64,000 nt of DNA from positions 310,001 to 374,000 of the forward strand of contig NZ_JBHSGP010000014.1 of assembly GCF_042654525.1 (NCBI RefSeq), written 5' to 3'. Positions 44,215 to 54,485 of the stretch are shown here, piece after piece. A model generated the notes under the pieces. The model searched no databases. It was given only the letters and a program-made list of their open reading frames with translations, and had not been told where the DNA came from. This DNA comes from Geojedonia litorea. Its GTDB lineage: Bacteria > Bacteroidota > Bacteroidia > Flavobacteriales > Flavobacteriaceae. Positions within the stretch are counted from its first letter, which is position 1. Each line of letters starts with the position of its first letter. Position numbers and translations under genes: made by a program.

Positions 44215-44817
44215 ATGAGAGAACAAATTATACATCAATCTGCTGATCTGTTTTTAAACTTTGGATTTAAAAGCGTTACGATGGATGATATTGCCGAAAA
44301 AATGGGCATATCAAAAAAGACTATCTATCAGCATTTTGAAAACAAAACCAAACTTATTGAAGCTACTACCATGTATCTGTTTGAAATTATTTCACAAGGT
44401 ATAGATGGTATTTGCGCATTAGAGAAAAACCCAATTGAAGAAATCTATGACATCAAACGATTTGTCATGGAGCATTTAAAGGACGAAAAATCTTCACCGC
44501 AATATCAGCTTCAAAAGTATTATCCAAAAATTTTCAAGTCATTAAAACAAAAACAATTTGAAGTCATGCAGGGCTGTGTAACCGATAATCTTAAACGCGG
44601 GATTGCTCTTGGGTTATATCGTTCATCACTTAATGTTGACTTTACATGTAGAATTTACTTTAACAGTATGGTTTCTCTAAAAGACAAAGAACTTTTTCCT
44701 TTAAATAATTTTTCGATGAATGCACTTATGGACCTGTATCTGGAGTATCATTTAAGAGGCATTTGTACCGAAAAAGGCATTATTATGCTCAATCAAATAA
44801 TTTCAAATCAATCATGA
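44215..44817 (+). CDS. TetR/AcrR-family transcriptional regulator
   Basis: The 200-residue protein has the N-terminal TetR HTH: IIHQSADLFLNFGFKSVTMDDIAEKMGISKKTIYQHFENKTKLIE (about 5-48). The C-terminal half is a helical ligand-binding region with no specific match. It is the first gene of a four-gene efflux operon and its stop overlaps the TolC-like gene (ATGA), so it is a probable autorepressor of the pump responding to a pump substrate. Confidence 0.93.
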   Translation: MREQIIHQSADLFLNFGFKSVTMDDIAEKMGISKKTIYQHFENKTKLIEATTMYLFEIISQGIDGICALEKNPIEEIYDIKRFVMEHLKDEKSSPQYQLQKYYPKIFKSLKQKQFEVMQGCVTDNLKRGIALGLYRSSLNVDFTCRIYFNSMVSLKDKELFPLNNFSMNALMDLYLEYHLRGICTEKGIIMLNQIISNQS

Positions 44818-46160
44818 AACATTACACTATACTATTAGCCTGTTTCTGGCTTACTGCTATAGGATTTTCACAAAACCCTTCAAATCAGTTTAGTCTTCAA
44901 GAGGCCATAGATTTTGCCCTAGAAAACAATCGAACGGCCAAAAATGCAGCTCGAGATATTGATGCAGCAAAACAACAAAAATGGGAAACCACAGCCACCG
45001 GACTACCACAGATAAGTGCATCGGTAGACTACCAAAATTTTCTTAAACAACAAGTGTCCTTGATTCCTGCCGAATTTTTTGGAGGAAATCCAGGCGAGTT
45101 TGCCGAAGTTACTTTTGGCACCAAACAAAATATGAACGCTACCGCAACCTTAACGCAAAAGTTATTTGATGGCTCGTATTTAGTAGGCCTACAATCTGCT
45201 AAAGTATTTTTGGAGATTTCTCAAAATGCTAAAGTCAAAACCGATTTGGAAGTAAGAAAAGCTGTTATCAATGCTTATGGAAATGTGCTTTTAGTAGAAG
45301 AAAGTGTTGTAATACTAAACCGTAATGTTGAAACTTTACAAAAAAATCTTGATGATATTACTGCCATCTATAATAATGGCTTTGAAGAAGAAGAAAGTGT
45401 TGAGCAATTAAAAATCACTCTGTCTGGGGTTAAAAGCGCCTTAAGTAATACCTCACGCTTGAAAACATTAGCTTATCAAATGTTTAATATCACCTTGGGT
45501 TTGGATGTAAATCAGGACACCGCTTTAACTGATAATCTAGAGACTTTAACCTTACAAAATCTAAATTTAGAGTTACTACAATCTGAAACAGATGTAGAAA
45601 ACACTATTGATTACCAAATAGCAGAGAACGATAAAACCGCTAAAGAACTTCTGTTGAAATTGGAACGAAGTAAAGCATTACCAACATTGGATGCCTTTAT
45701 AAATGGTGGATATTCTGGCTTTAGTGACTCTTTTACCTTCGCTAAAAGTGAACAGCAATGGTTTGGGTCTTCATTATTTGGAGTGAGTTTAAAAATTCCA
45801 ATTTTAAGTTCCGGAATGCGAACTGCTGCAACACAACGTGCAAAAATAAATCTAGAAAAAGCAGAAGACGATTTAATTGAAACAGAACAGAAACTGCAGT
45901 TTGAAATTGCCTCGGCAAAGAGCAATTATCAGTTCGCCATTGAAGATTTTGAAAACAAAAAGGAAAATCTATTGCTTGCTGAACGCATCGAAAAAAAGAA
46001 TCAAACCAAATTTTTTGAGGGTGTTTCTTCTAGTTTCGATTTAAGACAAGCGCAATTACAATTGTACACCGCGCAACAAGAGTACCTACAAGCCATGCTT
46101 GATGTCATAAATTCCAAAGCAGCTTTAGAAACAACATTGAATAACATCATATTAGACTAG
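44814..46160 (+). CDS. TolC-family outer-membrane efflux protein
   Basis: This is the outer-membrane exit duct of a tripartite pump. I use the ATG at 44814, which overlaps the TetR stop and gives a proper signal peptide (MKHYTILLACFWLTAIGFSQ); an upstream in-frame extension to 44763 would hide it. The 448-residue protein shows the repeated OEP helical hairpins (FSLQEAIDFALENNRTAKNAARDID and the second repeat LLLAERIEKKNQTKFFEGVSSSFDLRQAQLQL). It is co-transcribed with the adaptor and RND permease downstream. Confidence 0.92.
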   Translation: MKHYTILLACFWLTAIGFSQNPSNQFSLQEAIDFALENNRTAKNAARDIDAAKQQKWETTATGLPQISASVDYQNFLKQQVSLIPAEFFGGNPGEFAEVTFGTKQNMNATATLTQKLFDGSYLVGLQSAKVFLEISQNAKVKTDLEVRKAVINAYGNVLLVEESVVILNRNVETLQKNLDDITAIYNNGFEEEESVEQLKITLSGVKSALSNTSRLKTLAYQMFNITLGLDVNQDTALTDNLETLTLQNLNLELLQSETDVENTIDYQIAENDKTAKELLLKLERSKALPTLDAFINGGYSGFSDSFTFAKSEQQWFGSSLFGVSLKIPILSSGMRTAATQRAKINLEKAEDDLIETEQKLQFEIASAKSNYQFAIEDFENKKENLLLAERIEKKNQTKFFEGVSSSFDLRQAQLQLYTAQQEYLQAMLDVINSKAALETTLNNIILD

Positions 46161-46182
46161 AAAAATTAGTAAACACTATAAC

Positions 46183-47352
46183 ATGAAACATATATATACA
46201 CTTCCGTTAATCGCTCTTTTTTTGGTTGCCTGTTCAGGTGAAAAGAAAAATTCTGTAGAAAAGGTTTTAGAGAGCAATAATCTAGAATTAATCCGCGAGA
46301 AACGTGGTGAAATGGTGAATGAGCTTCAAGCCATTAACGATCAAATTAAATCTTTAGATGACAAAATAAAGGTTTTGGATTCTGCAAAGCATATTCCATT
46401 AATAACCACCTTTAAGGCTGAACAAGAAGTTTTTAATCATCTTTTAGAACTTCAAGGAAACGTGACTACAAAAGATCTTGTTGTAATTACTCCTGAATAC
46501 AATGGCATTTTAACCAAAATCTATGTAAAAGAAGGACAACAAGTTAATAAAGGACAGGTTTTAGCTAAAATTGATGATGGTGGATTAAGCCAACAATTAT
46601 TACAATTACAAATACAAGCCGATTTGGCCAAAACCACATATGAGCGCCAAAAGCGTTTATGGCAGCAGCAAATAGGTAGTGAAATTCAATATTTACAAGC
46701 CAAGTCCAATTATGAATCACAACTGGGAGCAGTGAACCAAATCAAGAAACAGTTAGCTAAAACAACGGTTACAGCTCCATTTTCAGGGACTATCGACGAT
46801 GTCATCACAGAACAAGGCAATGTAGTAGCAGCCGGGCAAACACCTCTTATACGTCTCGTTAATTTGAAGGACATGTATATAGAAACCGAAGTTCCTGAAC
46901 GCTATATCGCAGATGTGGTAGAAGGAAAATCAGTAAATGTTGAGCTGCCCGTATTGGATAAAACAATCGACACAAAAATTCGTCAGGCAGGTCACTTTAT
47001 CAATCCTGCAAACCGCACGTTTAAGGTAGAGGTTGCGATTCCAAATCAAGATAAATCCATTAAACCCAACTTAACAGCTAGGCTAAAAATTAATGATTAT
47101 ACTAATGAACAAGCCTTATTGGTTCCGCAAAGTATTATTTCTGAAAATGCTGATGGCGAGCAATACATTTATGTTGTTAAAGACAAAAACAGCAAAGATG
47201 AAGGTGTCGCCAACCGAGTAATTATAAAAACCGGTCGCACCCAAGGTGATGTTATTGAAATTCTTGAGGGCATTGAAAATGGCGCTGAAATCATTCAGGA
47301 AGGCGCCCGAAGTGTGAAAGATGGACAAACCGTAAAAGTGATTAACTACTAA
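46183..47352 (+). CDS. RND efflux periplasmic adaptor (HlyD/AcrA family), lipoprotein
   Basis: The adaptor links the inner-membrane pump to the TolC-like duct. The 389-residue precursor has a lipoprotein signal (FLVACSGEKK, lipidated Cys about 17), a coiled-coil near 30-65, and a split lipoyl domain around a second hairpin (KIYVKEGQQVNKGQVLAKID and TTVTAPFSGTIDDVITEQGNVV). The beta-barrel (IRLVNLKDMYIETEVPE) and membrane-proximal domains follow. The extra N-terminal coiled coil is an unusual detail. It is 22 bp after the TolC gene and 11 bp before the permease gene. Confidence 0.93.
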   Translation: MKHIYTLPLIALFLVACSGEKKNSVEKVLESNNLELIREKRGEMVNELQAINDQIKSLDDKIKVLDSAKHIPLITTFKAEQEVFNHLLELQGNVTTKDLVVITPEYNGILTKIYVKEGQQVNKGQVLAKIDDGGLSQQLLQLQIQADLAKTTYERQKRLWQQQIGSEIQYLQAKSNYESQLGAVNQIKKQLAKTTVTAPFSGTIDDVITEQGNVVAAGQTPLIRLVNLKDMYIETEVPERYIADVVEGKSVNVELPVLDKTIDTKIRQAGHFINPANRTFKVEVAIPNQDKSIKPNLTARLKINDYTNEQALLVPQSIISENADGEQYIYVVKDKNSKDEGVANRVIIKTGRTQGDVIEILEGIENGAEIIQEGARSVKDGQTVKVINY

Positions 47353-47363
47353 ACCAAACAACC

Positions 47364-50300
47364 ATGACTAAACAGAAAAAAAAGGTCGATAAGGAATTTG
47401 GTTTATCGTCCTGGGCTATCAACAACAAAACCACGATGTATGTGCTCATTTTGGTAATCTTTTATTTAGGTATAACTGCTTTTTTCAGCATGCCTAGAGA
47501 AAACTTCCCTGAAGTGAATGAAACCAAAATTTATGTGAGTTCGGTTTTTCCAGGAAACACTGCAGAGGATATCGAAAAATTAATTAGTGATCCTTTAGAA
47601 GATAAATTAAAAACAGTAAGCAATGTGGTTGAGATCACCTCTACATCACAAGAAGACTATTCAATGCTTATCGTAGAGTTTGACGAAAACATCACCGTTG
47701 AACAAGCCAAACAAAAAGTTAAGGATGAGATAGATTCTGAAACCTCGGGAGAAGATTGGCCGACCTTTAATGGTGCCAAAGTAGAACCCGATGTGTTCGA
47801 ATTAAGCATGTCTGAAGAAATGCCCATCTTAAATATTAACATTTCGGGTGACTATCCCGTTGAAAAACTTAAAGCGTTTGGCGAATATCTTCAAGATGAA
47901 ATTGAAAATCTTTTAGAAATCAAAAAGGTTGATATCCGTGGCGCACAAGACAAAGAGGTTGAAGTAGCTGTAGATATTTACAAAATGATGGCCGCTCAAG
48001 TTACTTTTAATGATATCATTAGCGCTATTAATGGAGGAAACGTTACGATGTCTGCCGGTAATTTAAAAGCTAGCGGTCAGCGACGTACCATTCGAGTTTT
48101 AGGTGAAATAGAATCACCTTCAGAATTAGAGAATTTTGTTGTAAAATCTGAAAACGGAGATGCCATCTATCTTAAGAATGTAGCTACCATAACTTTTAAA
48201 GAAGAAGATAATACTACTTTCGCACGCGAATATGGTGCCCCAGTAGTGATGCTCGATGTTAAAAAACGAGCTGGAAAAAACATGGTTGCTGCGGCTGAAC
48301 AAATTCAACAAATTGTAAAGAATGCTAAAGACAATGTTTTTCCTGCAGATTTAAAAGTGTCCATTACTAACGATCAATCTTCGGTAACAATTGGCCAAGT
48401 TGATGATTTGGTTAACAATATCATTTTTGGGGTTATACTTGTTGTTACGGTTTTAATGTTCTTTTTAGGATTTAAGAATGCCATATTCGTAGGGTTCGCA
48501 ATACCTATGTCCATGTTTATGTCGCTCATGATTTTAAACCTTATTGGCTATAGTTTAAATACCATGGTTTTGTTCGCATTAATTATGGGATTAGGAATGT
48601 TGGTTGATAACGGAATTGTAGTTGTAGAAAACGTATACCGACTTATGGATGAGGAAGGTATGAGCCGAATACAAGCCGCTAAAAAAGGAATTGGTGAAAT
48701 TGCATTTCCGATTATTATTTCAACATTAACAACAGTAGCTGCTTTTGTCCCTCTTGGTCTTTGGCCTGGTATTATGGGAGAATTCATGAAAATCTTACCT
48801 ATTACCTTATCTATAGTATTAGGATCTTCATTGTTTGTAGCTATATTTTTTAATTCGGTATTGGTGTCTCAATTCATGAATATTGAAGACAAAAACATGC
48901 CCTTAAAGCGCATCGTCAAAATGACGATTATTATGGCGCTACTAGGAATTTTTGTTTATGTTGTTGGAGGTGAATATAGAGCGCTTGGTACACTCATGGT
49001 GTTTACCTCCATTATGCTTTGGGTTTATAGACTGTTTTTACGAAAATGGGCTAATAATTTTCAAAAGCATACTCTGGTAAAACTCGAAAACTGGTACGAA
49101 CGTCAATTACGCCGTGCATTAACTGGAAGAAGACCTTATAAATTAACAATAGGCATCTTTGGTCTATTAATACTTGCCTTTGTGGCATTTGGGATATCCT
49201 TAGACCAAAAACGAACTAAAGTTGAATTCTTCCCAGACAATAAACCAAATCAAATCATTGTCTATATAGAATATCCACAAGGAACAGCCATTGAAAAAAC
49301 CAATGCCATCACCAAAGAAATCGAGCAACGTGTGTACTCGGTTTTAGATGACAGCCAATATAAAGATGGAGATTATAACTTCTTGGTAGAAAGTGCTGTT
49401 TCACAAGTTGGTGAAGGGGCCGGAAATCCGCAAACCGATGGTGGATCATCTGCCGAAATGCCTCATAAAGCTAAGATCACAGCTTCAATGAGAGAGTTCA
49501 AATACAGACGTGGTGAGGACAGTGAATTATTACGCCAAAAAGTACAAACCGCTTTAGTGGGTATTTATCCTGGTGTATTAATTTCTGTTGAAAAAAATAT
49601 GGATGGTCCTCCGGCAGGTGCTCCTATCAATATAGAACTTCAAGGTAAGGACTATAATGAACTAATTGCTACCGCTGAAACTATGCGTGAATTCATCAAC
49701 AGTAAAAATATTCCCGGTATTGATGAACTCAAAATAGATGTGAACAAGGACAAACCAACGATGCGCGTGACCATTGATCGAGAAAAAGCTGGTGAATTGG
49801 GCGTTAATGCATCACAGGTTGGACAGCAGCTACGCAATTCTATATTTGGATCTAAAGCAGGCATTTATAAACATGATGGTGACGACTATGATATTTACGT
49901 GCGCTTTAATGAAGAAAATCGTTATAACACGAGTGCCCTATTTAACCAGAACATAACATTTAGAGATAATACTGGAAAAATTAAGGATATTCCTATTTCG
50001 GCCATTGCCAAGCAAGAAAACACCTCTGGATTTAGCGCCATTAAGCATAAAGACACTAAGCGTGTAGTTACGGTTTATTCGGCATTGGCACCTGGTTATA
50101 CTGACGCTGGGGCTATTGTAGCTCAAATTCAAAATGAAATGAAAAGCTACAGCGGCTTGCCCGATACTGTTCAGATTGATTATACCGGACAAATTGAAGA
50201 GCAAAATAAACAAATGGCCTTTTTGATGACCGCCTTTTTCACCGGCTTGGGACTCATATTTTTTATACTCATTTTTCAATTTAATTCGGTTTCAAAACCT

Positions 50301-50828
50301 GGTATCATAATGCTGGCTATTTTATTAAGTTTTATTGGCGTATTTGGAGGTATCGTGTTAACTGGCAGCGCTTTTGTTATTATGATGACCATGGTGGGTA
50401 TTATATCATTAGCAGGAATTGTAGTAAATAATGGAGTAGTATTATTAGACTATGCGCAACTTTTAATAGATCGTAAGAAAAATGATCTAGATATTGATGC
50501 CTCGGACTATTTAAGTACCAATGATCTTTTTGAAAGCATTGTTAAAGCTGGTAAAGCACGTTTAAGACCAGTATTACTAACCGCAATTACGACTATTCTG
50601 GGTCTAATTCCATTAGCCATTGGGTGGAATATCAACTTTTTCACGCTTTTCAAAGATTTCAATCCTAATATTTATATTGGCGGTGATAACGTAGTTTTTT
50701 GGGGCCCATTGGCTTGGACTGTGATTTATGGTTTACTCATTGCTACATTCTTAACTTTAATAGTTGTACCAGTACTATTTTTCTTAAGCATGAAATTTAA
50801 AATGTGGCTTCGAGTTAAATTGAGCTGA
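47364..50828 (+). CDS. RND-family efflux permease (AcrB/HAE-type)
   Basis: The 1154-residue proton-driven pump has twelve transmembrane helices in two repeats with two large periplasmic loops. It starts with a helix (about 23-42) then SMPRENFPEVNETKIYV; VFPGNTAEDIEKLISDPLEDKL is the usual porter-domain opening. Helix 4 keeps GLGMLVDNGIVVVENV with the proton-relay Asp. PGITDELK-like and ANNGVVLLDY-like features are replaced by GIDELKIDVNKDKP and VVNNGVVLLDYAQ. It is about 100 residues longer than AcrB, with a loop before helix 7 and in the last part of the protein (about 1060-1110). Substrate unknown; the TetR-type regulator suggests toxic compounds. Confidence 0.93.
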   Translation: MTKQKKKVDKEFGLSSWAINNKTTMYVLILVIFYLGITAFFSMPRENFPEVNETKIYVSSVFPGNTAEDIEKLISDPLEDKLKTVSNVVEITSTSQEDYSMLIVEFDENITVEQAKQKVKDEIDSETSGEDWPTFNGAKVEPDVFELSMSEEMPILNINISGDYPVEKLKAFGEYLQDEIENLLEIKKVDIRGAQDKEVEVAVDIYKMMAAQVTFNDIISAINGGNVTMSAGNLKASGQRRTIRVLGEIESPSELENFVVKSENGDAIYLKNVATITFKEEDNTTFAREYGAPVVMLDVKKRAGKNMVAAAEQIQQIVKNAKDNVFPADLKVSITNDQSSVTIGQVDDLVNNIIFGVILVVTVLMFFLGFKNAIFVGFAIPMSMFMSLMILNLIGYSLNTMVLFALIMGLGMLVDNGIVVVENVYRLMDEEGMSRIQAAKKGIGEIAFPIIISTLTTVAAFVPLGLWPGIMGEFMKILPITLSIVLGSSLFVAIFFNSVLVSQFMNIEDKNMPLKRIVKMTIIMALLGIFVYVVGGEYRALGTLMVFTSIMLWVYRLFLRKWANNFQKHTLVKLENWYERQLRRALTGRRPYKLTIGIFGLLILAFVAFGISLDQKRTKVEFFPDNKPNQIIVYIEYPQGTAIEKTNAITKEIEQRVYSVLDDSQYKDGDYNFLVESAVSQVGEGAGNPQTDGGSSAEMPHKAKITASMREFKYRRGEDSELLRQKVQTALVGIYPGVLISVEKNMDGPPAGAPINIELQGKDYNELIATAETMREFINSKNIPGIDELKIDVNKDKPTMRVTIDREKAGELGVNASQVGQQLRNSIFGSKAGIYKHDGDDYDIYVRFNEENRYNTSALFNQNITFRDNTGKIKDIPISAIAKQENTSGFSAIKHKDTKRVVTVYSALAPGYTDAGAIVAQIQNEMKSYSGLPDTVQIDYTGQIEEQNKQMAFLMTAFFTGLGLIFFILIFQFNSVSKPGIIMLAILLSFIGVFGGIVLTGSAFVIMMTMVGIISLAGIVVNNGVVLLDYAQLLIDRKKNDLDIDASDYLSTNDLFESIVKAGKARLRPVLLTAITTILGLIPLAIGWNINFFTLFKDFNPNIYIGGDNVVFWGPLAWTVIYGLLIATFLTLIVVPVLFFLSMKFKMWLRVKLS

Positions 50829-50912
50829 TCGACTATTTAGTGGTGAATTTTTAAAAGTTTTAATAGTATCTTTACTTTTAGAAAATCTTGAATATCAAAT
50901 GCTAGAAACGTT

Positions 50913-51665
50913 ATGGAATGTGCTACCATATGTTATAGTAGATCGCATTTTTTTCCAATGCATTTACATCCAGACCTTATCACTTTCTCCTATATATTAG
51001 GAGGAAGTGCGCGTTTGATATTAAAAAATACCTCTATAACCTTAAAAGAAAATGATTTTGTGATCATCCCTCCTTATGTGGCTCATCAGACACAAATAAA
51101 TGATTTTTTTTACTATAAAGTCATTCGGGTTCCTAAATCTTATTCATTCATAGAAGAGTCAGATGACTATTCAAGAGTTATGGTTATACCTAATGGAATG
51201 GTATACAAATCACATTTTGATACATGGTTTGATGCCGTCCAACAAGATCCTATTGATTTGTTAGACTCAAATGGATCACCTATTGAAGTACCAAAAATCT
51301 TTAAAAAGTTTTTAAGAAATAGTCCTTCAAATTCTAATAGATGGCAAGAGCTTTTAAAAACAACAATTATTCATTTTGAAACCAATTATAATAGACCCAT
51401 TCTCGTAGAAGAACTTTCTGATTTAACCCATTTAAGTGATAGCCATTTACAACGATTATTTAAAAATAAAGTTGGTATTTCTCCTATGCGTTACCTCTTA
51501 AATTTAAGAATCGAAAAAGCCAAAGCTTATATTAAAACAAAGGATTCTTTTACAGATATTGCTTATGATACTGGGTTTTATGATCAAAGCCATTTTAATA
51601 AGTATTTCAAAATAAACGTTGGTATGACGCCTAAACATTACTCAAGGCTTATTAAAAATGATTGA
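50913..51665 (+). CDS. AraC-family transcriptional regulator
   Basis: The 250-residue protein has an N-terminal cupin-like sensor (about 10-85, HLHPDLITFSYILGG and DFVIIPPYVAHQT) and a C-terminal AraC double HTH (about 155-248). The latter has LVEELSDLTHLSDSHLQRLFKNKVGISPMRYLLNLRIEKAK and DIAYDTGFYDQSHFNKYFKINVGMTP. It lies 56 bp upstream of the dialkylglycine decarboxylase-like gene on the same strand and is probably its regulator, with an amino acid or related compound as ligand. Confidence 0.93.
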   Translation: MECATICYSRSHFFPMHLHPDLITFSYILGGSARLILKNTSITLKENDFVIIPPYVAHQTQINDFFYYKVIRVPKSYSFIEESDDYSRVMVIPNGMVYKSHFDTWFDAVQQDPIDLLDSNGSPIEVPKIFKKFLRNSPSNSNRWQELLKTTIIHFETNYNRPILVEELSDLTHLSDSHLQRLFKNKVGISPMRYLLNLRIEKAKAYIKTKDSFTDIAYDTGFYDQSHFNKYFKINVGMTPKHYSRLIKND

Positions 51666-51721
51666 ATTTTACAATTTTAAATAATTAATATTGATGTACT
51701 TGCATAAAAATTGAGATTATT

Positions 51722-53023
51722 ATGCAAGAATTAAAATTAGATGAATTTAAGAAGGCACAAAATTCACTCATACGATACTGTGGAGAATTTACTCCATTTA
51801 TTGCCGAAAAAGCTTCAGGAAGCTATATCTATGATAAACACGGTCAGGCAGTTTTAGATTTTACATCAGGACAAATGTGTTCGGTTTTTGGGCATAATCA
51901 CCCTAAAATTGTTGAAGTATTAAAGCAAGCCGGTGATAAAGCGATACACCTACTAAGTGCCATATTATCACCACCTGTTATAGAGCTGTCATTAGAATTA
52001 ACAAAAGCGCTCCCTGAGTCGCTTTCAAAATGTATTTTTTTAAATACAGGTTCAGAATCTAATGAAGTTGCTATACGTATGGCAAAACTCTATACTGGAG
52101 GGCATGAAATCATTGGTTTTTCTGGTTCTTGGCATGGTATGACAGCTGGAGCACAATCGTACACCTATTCTAAAACTAGAAAGGGCTACGGACCAAATAT
52201 TCCTGGAAGTTTAATGATTCCTGCACCTTACGAGTATCGATGTCCAATTGCGCACTGTAAAGGTAGTTGTGATAATACCTGTTTGGAAGTTGGCATGAAA
52301 ATGGTCGATCAACAATCTGTTGGAGCCTATGCAGCATTAATAGCAGAGCCTTTACTAAGTGCAGCTGGGATGATAGAATTAAAACCTAGTTATATAAAAC
52401 GATTAAAAGAATTATGTGATGAACGTGGGTTATTACTCATTTTTGATGAGGCCCAAACAGCATTAGGGAGATTGGGAAAAACTTTTGCGTTTGAAGATTA
52501 TGAGGTTGTCCCTGATTTTCTAACATTGTCTAAAACTCTTGGAGGAGGCCTACCTTTAGCCGCAACTATAACATCAAGCACTATTGAAGAAGAATGCTAT
52601 AATAAAGGGTTCGTGTTTATTACATCTCACGTTTCGGATCCATTTTGTGCTTCTTTTGGTTTAGCTTCCTTTCAAATTCTTTATGAAGAAAACCTTGCCG
52701 AAGCGGCCGGTGAAAAAGGAGCGTATTTAAAGCAACTGCTGCTAGAGCTACAACTAAAGCATGAATGCATTGGAGATGTTCGAGGTAAGGGTCTTTTATT
52801 AGGTGTAGAAATTGTAAAAGATAGAGACACAAAAATACCAGATGATAACTTAGGTTTTGATATTTGCAATCGCTGCCTTTCGTTAGGCTTGAATATGAAT
52901 ATTGTAAGAATGAAAGGTTATGGAAGTGTTTTTAGAATTGCGCCCCCACTAACGATTTCTTTTGAGGAAATAGATTTAGGAATTAGCATTTTAGACCAAG
53001 CAATTACTGATTGTACAGTTTAA
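51722..53023 (+). CDS. Class III PLP enzyme, 2,2-dialkylglycine decarboxylase-like
   Basis: The 433-residue protein resembles 2,2-dialkylglycine decarboxylase, which decarboxylates dialkyl amino acids such as 2-aminoisobutyrate and transfers the amino group to pyruvate. Shared features are Gln51 in DFTSGQMCSVFGHNHP (equivalent of the decarboxylase Gln52), SWHGMTAGAQSYTYS, IAEPLLSAAGMIEL, IFDEAQTALGRLG, the PLP lysine Lys271 in LSKTLGGGLPLAA, and TSHVSDP. An inserted C-P-I-A-H-C-x3-C-x3-C cluster near residues 175-185 is not in the Burkholderia enzyme and might bind a metal. It follows an AraC regulator; a terminator closes the unit. Confidence 0.85.
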   Translation: MQELKLDEFKKAQNSLIRYCGEFTPFIAEKASGSYIYDKHGQAVLDFTSGQMCSVFGHNHPKIVEVLKQAGDKAIHLLSAILSPPVIELSLELTKALPESLSKCIFLNTGSESNEVAIRMAKLYTGGHEIIGFSGSWHGMTAGAQSYTYSKTRKGYGPNIPGSLMIPAPYEYRCPIAHCKGSCDNTCLEVGMKMVDQQSVGAYAALIAEPLLSAAGMIELKPSYIKRLKELCDERGLLLIFDEAQTALGRLGKTFAFEDYEVVPDFLTLSKTLGGGLPLAATITSSTIEEECYNKGFVFITSHVSDPFCASFGLASFQILYEENLAEAAGEKGAYLKQLLLELQLKHECIGDVRGKGLLLGVEIVKDRDTKIPDDNLGFDICNRCLSLGLNMNIVRMKGYGSVFRIAPPLTISFEEIDLGISILDQAITDCTV

Positions 53024-53090
53024 CAATTTTATGCTAATGAATCAAATGATTTAAATAGTTTTCCATTAGGACTGCTTTCTATGGGTATAA

Positions 53091-53124
53091 AAAAAGAGGT
53101 TGTTAGAAAACAACCTCTTTTTTT
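53091..53124. terminator. Terminator between the decarboxylase-like gene and susD
   Basis: AAAAAGAGGTTGTT and AACAACCTCTTTTT form a 14-bp perfect stem around AGAA. A-run and T-run flanks let it serve both the plus-strand gene and the convergent susC-susD transcript. Confidence 0.9.
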
Positions 53125-53141
53125 AAATACTAGATACAATT

Positions 53142-54473
53142 CTATTGCGTATCTGTTAATGGAACTGGGAATTTGTTATAAACTACATCTCCTGCTCTAT
53201 CAGTTGGCAAAGTATTAGATAAATTATACCTTCTTAAGTCAAACATTCTATGATTTTCGCACCATAAAGAATAACGTCTTTGTCTTAACATTTCAGTCAC
53301 TAGTGAAGCGTCATCTAATGGTCCTGTATAAGGAAGCAAGCTAGCTGCACCTCTAATTACATCTAAAGCATTTTTAGCTTCATTATTATCGTTTCCTATT
53401 TGAGCTTCAGCGTACACTAAAATTAACTCTTCATTTCTAAGCATATCAATTGGTGATATATTAGTTGCGTATAAACGTGTTTCATGTGTACCATTCAAAC
53501 CATCTTGAGACGTTGGATTAGGTCTAACAGCCGATTTAGCCGCTACTCTAGCATCTCCTGCCTCTGCATCATTTATCCAACTATTATGTACAATAATTTG
53601 ATCACCATTATTCGGCTCGGCTACCGTTGAAGGGCCTTTATAAACGCCATTAGTTAAATCACCACTACTTGTACTAAACACATGTTTTGGACCCATTTTT
53701 AAATCGCCACTCATGTTCATATGTGATGCTGCCAAGGCCGTACGCGCGGCTGCTTTGTCTCCTGCATAAACAGCAGCTACTGCAGCTACACCACGATTAA
53801 ATTTAGCGAATGTTGATGGCGTATCAAATCCAGCAAACCCAGCTAAATCAAACAAAAATGTAGAACCCGCTGCGTTTAAATTTGTTAGGGCATCATCTAA
53901 AATAGTTCTAACTTGAGCAATAGCTTCTGGGAATTCTAAAATTGGCCCTAAATTTAAATCATCAGCCACATCTACACGTGCTCTATCATAAGATTTAAGA
54001 ACTTCAATTAACTCAAAACCTATTACAGTTTTAGCAAAACCCATATAACCTTGCTTTTGTGCTTCAGTTAAAGCGTCTGTATTATTAACCGCTTGAATTA
54101 GCAAATTGGCATTTTTAATCGCTCTATAGCGTCCAGCCCATGCTGCAGTTGAATAAAAATCACTGTTCTCTAAAGTAGACCCGTTTTTCCCTAAAACATT
54201 AGCTGTATTTCTAGGGTCTGCATCAAATAGATATAATTCTCTTGCAGCCGTTCCACTTGCTGTGGTTTGGATTCCTAAAGATAATCTCATGGTTGATTCA
54301 ACACCAACAACTAAATTATTAAGTTGATTAATAGAAGCTCCTGTAAGAACTCCTTCAACACTTGGTCCATTAGGATCTGTTTGCTCATCAAAAGTACAAG
54401 AGGTTAACCCTCCTAAAAGCATCACTACTAGCACCAGATGAACTCTCATTGTTTTTATATTAAATATTTTCAT
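53142..54473 (-). CDS. SusD/RagB-family nutrient-binding outer-membrane lipoprotein
   Basis: SusD proteins cap the SusC transporter and bind the substrate at the cell surface. The 443-residue precursor has a lipoprotein signal (VVMLLGGLTSCTFDE, lipidated Cys about 26). The N-terminal TPR-like helical region is recognisable around ARELYLFDADPRN and GRYRAIKNANLLIQAV. The C-terminal part has LRNEELILVYAEAQI and MLRQRRYSLWCENHRMFDLRRY, the latter characteristic of SusD family ends. It lies 12 bp downstream of susC. Its short length points to a small ligand, perhaps not starch. Confidence 0.93.
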   Translation of the reverse strand: MKIFNIKTMRVHLVLVVMLLGGLTSCTFDEQTDPNGPSVEGVLTGASINQLNNLVVGVESTMRLSLGIQTTASGTAARELYLFDADPRNTANVLGKNGSTLENSDFYSTAAWAGRYRAIKNANLLIQAVNNTDALTEAQKQGYMGFAKTVIGFELIEVLKSYDRARVDVADDLNLGPILEFPEAIAQVRTILDDALTNLNAAGSTFLFDLAGFAGFDTPSTFAKFNRGVAAVAAVYAGDKAAARTALAASHMNMSGDLKMGPKHVFSTSSGDLTNGVYKGPSTVAEPNNGDQIIVHNSWINDAEAGDARVAAKSAVRPNPTSQDGLNGTHETRLYATNISPIDMLRNEELILVYAEAQIGNDNNEAKNALDVIRGAASLLPYTGPLDDASLVTEMLRQRRYSLWCENHRMFDLRRYNLSNTLPTDRAGDVVYNKFPVPLTDTQ

Positions 54474-54485
54474 ATCTCCTTTTTT

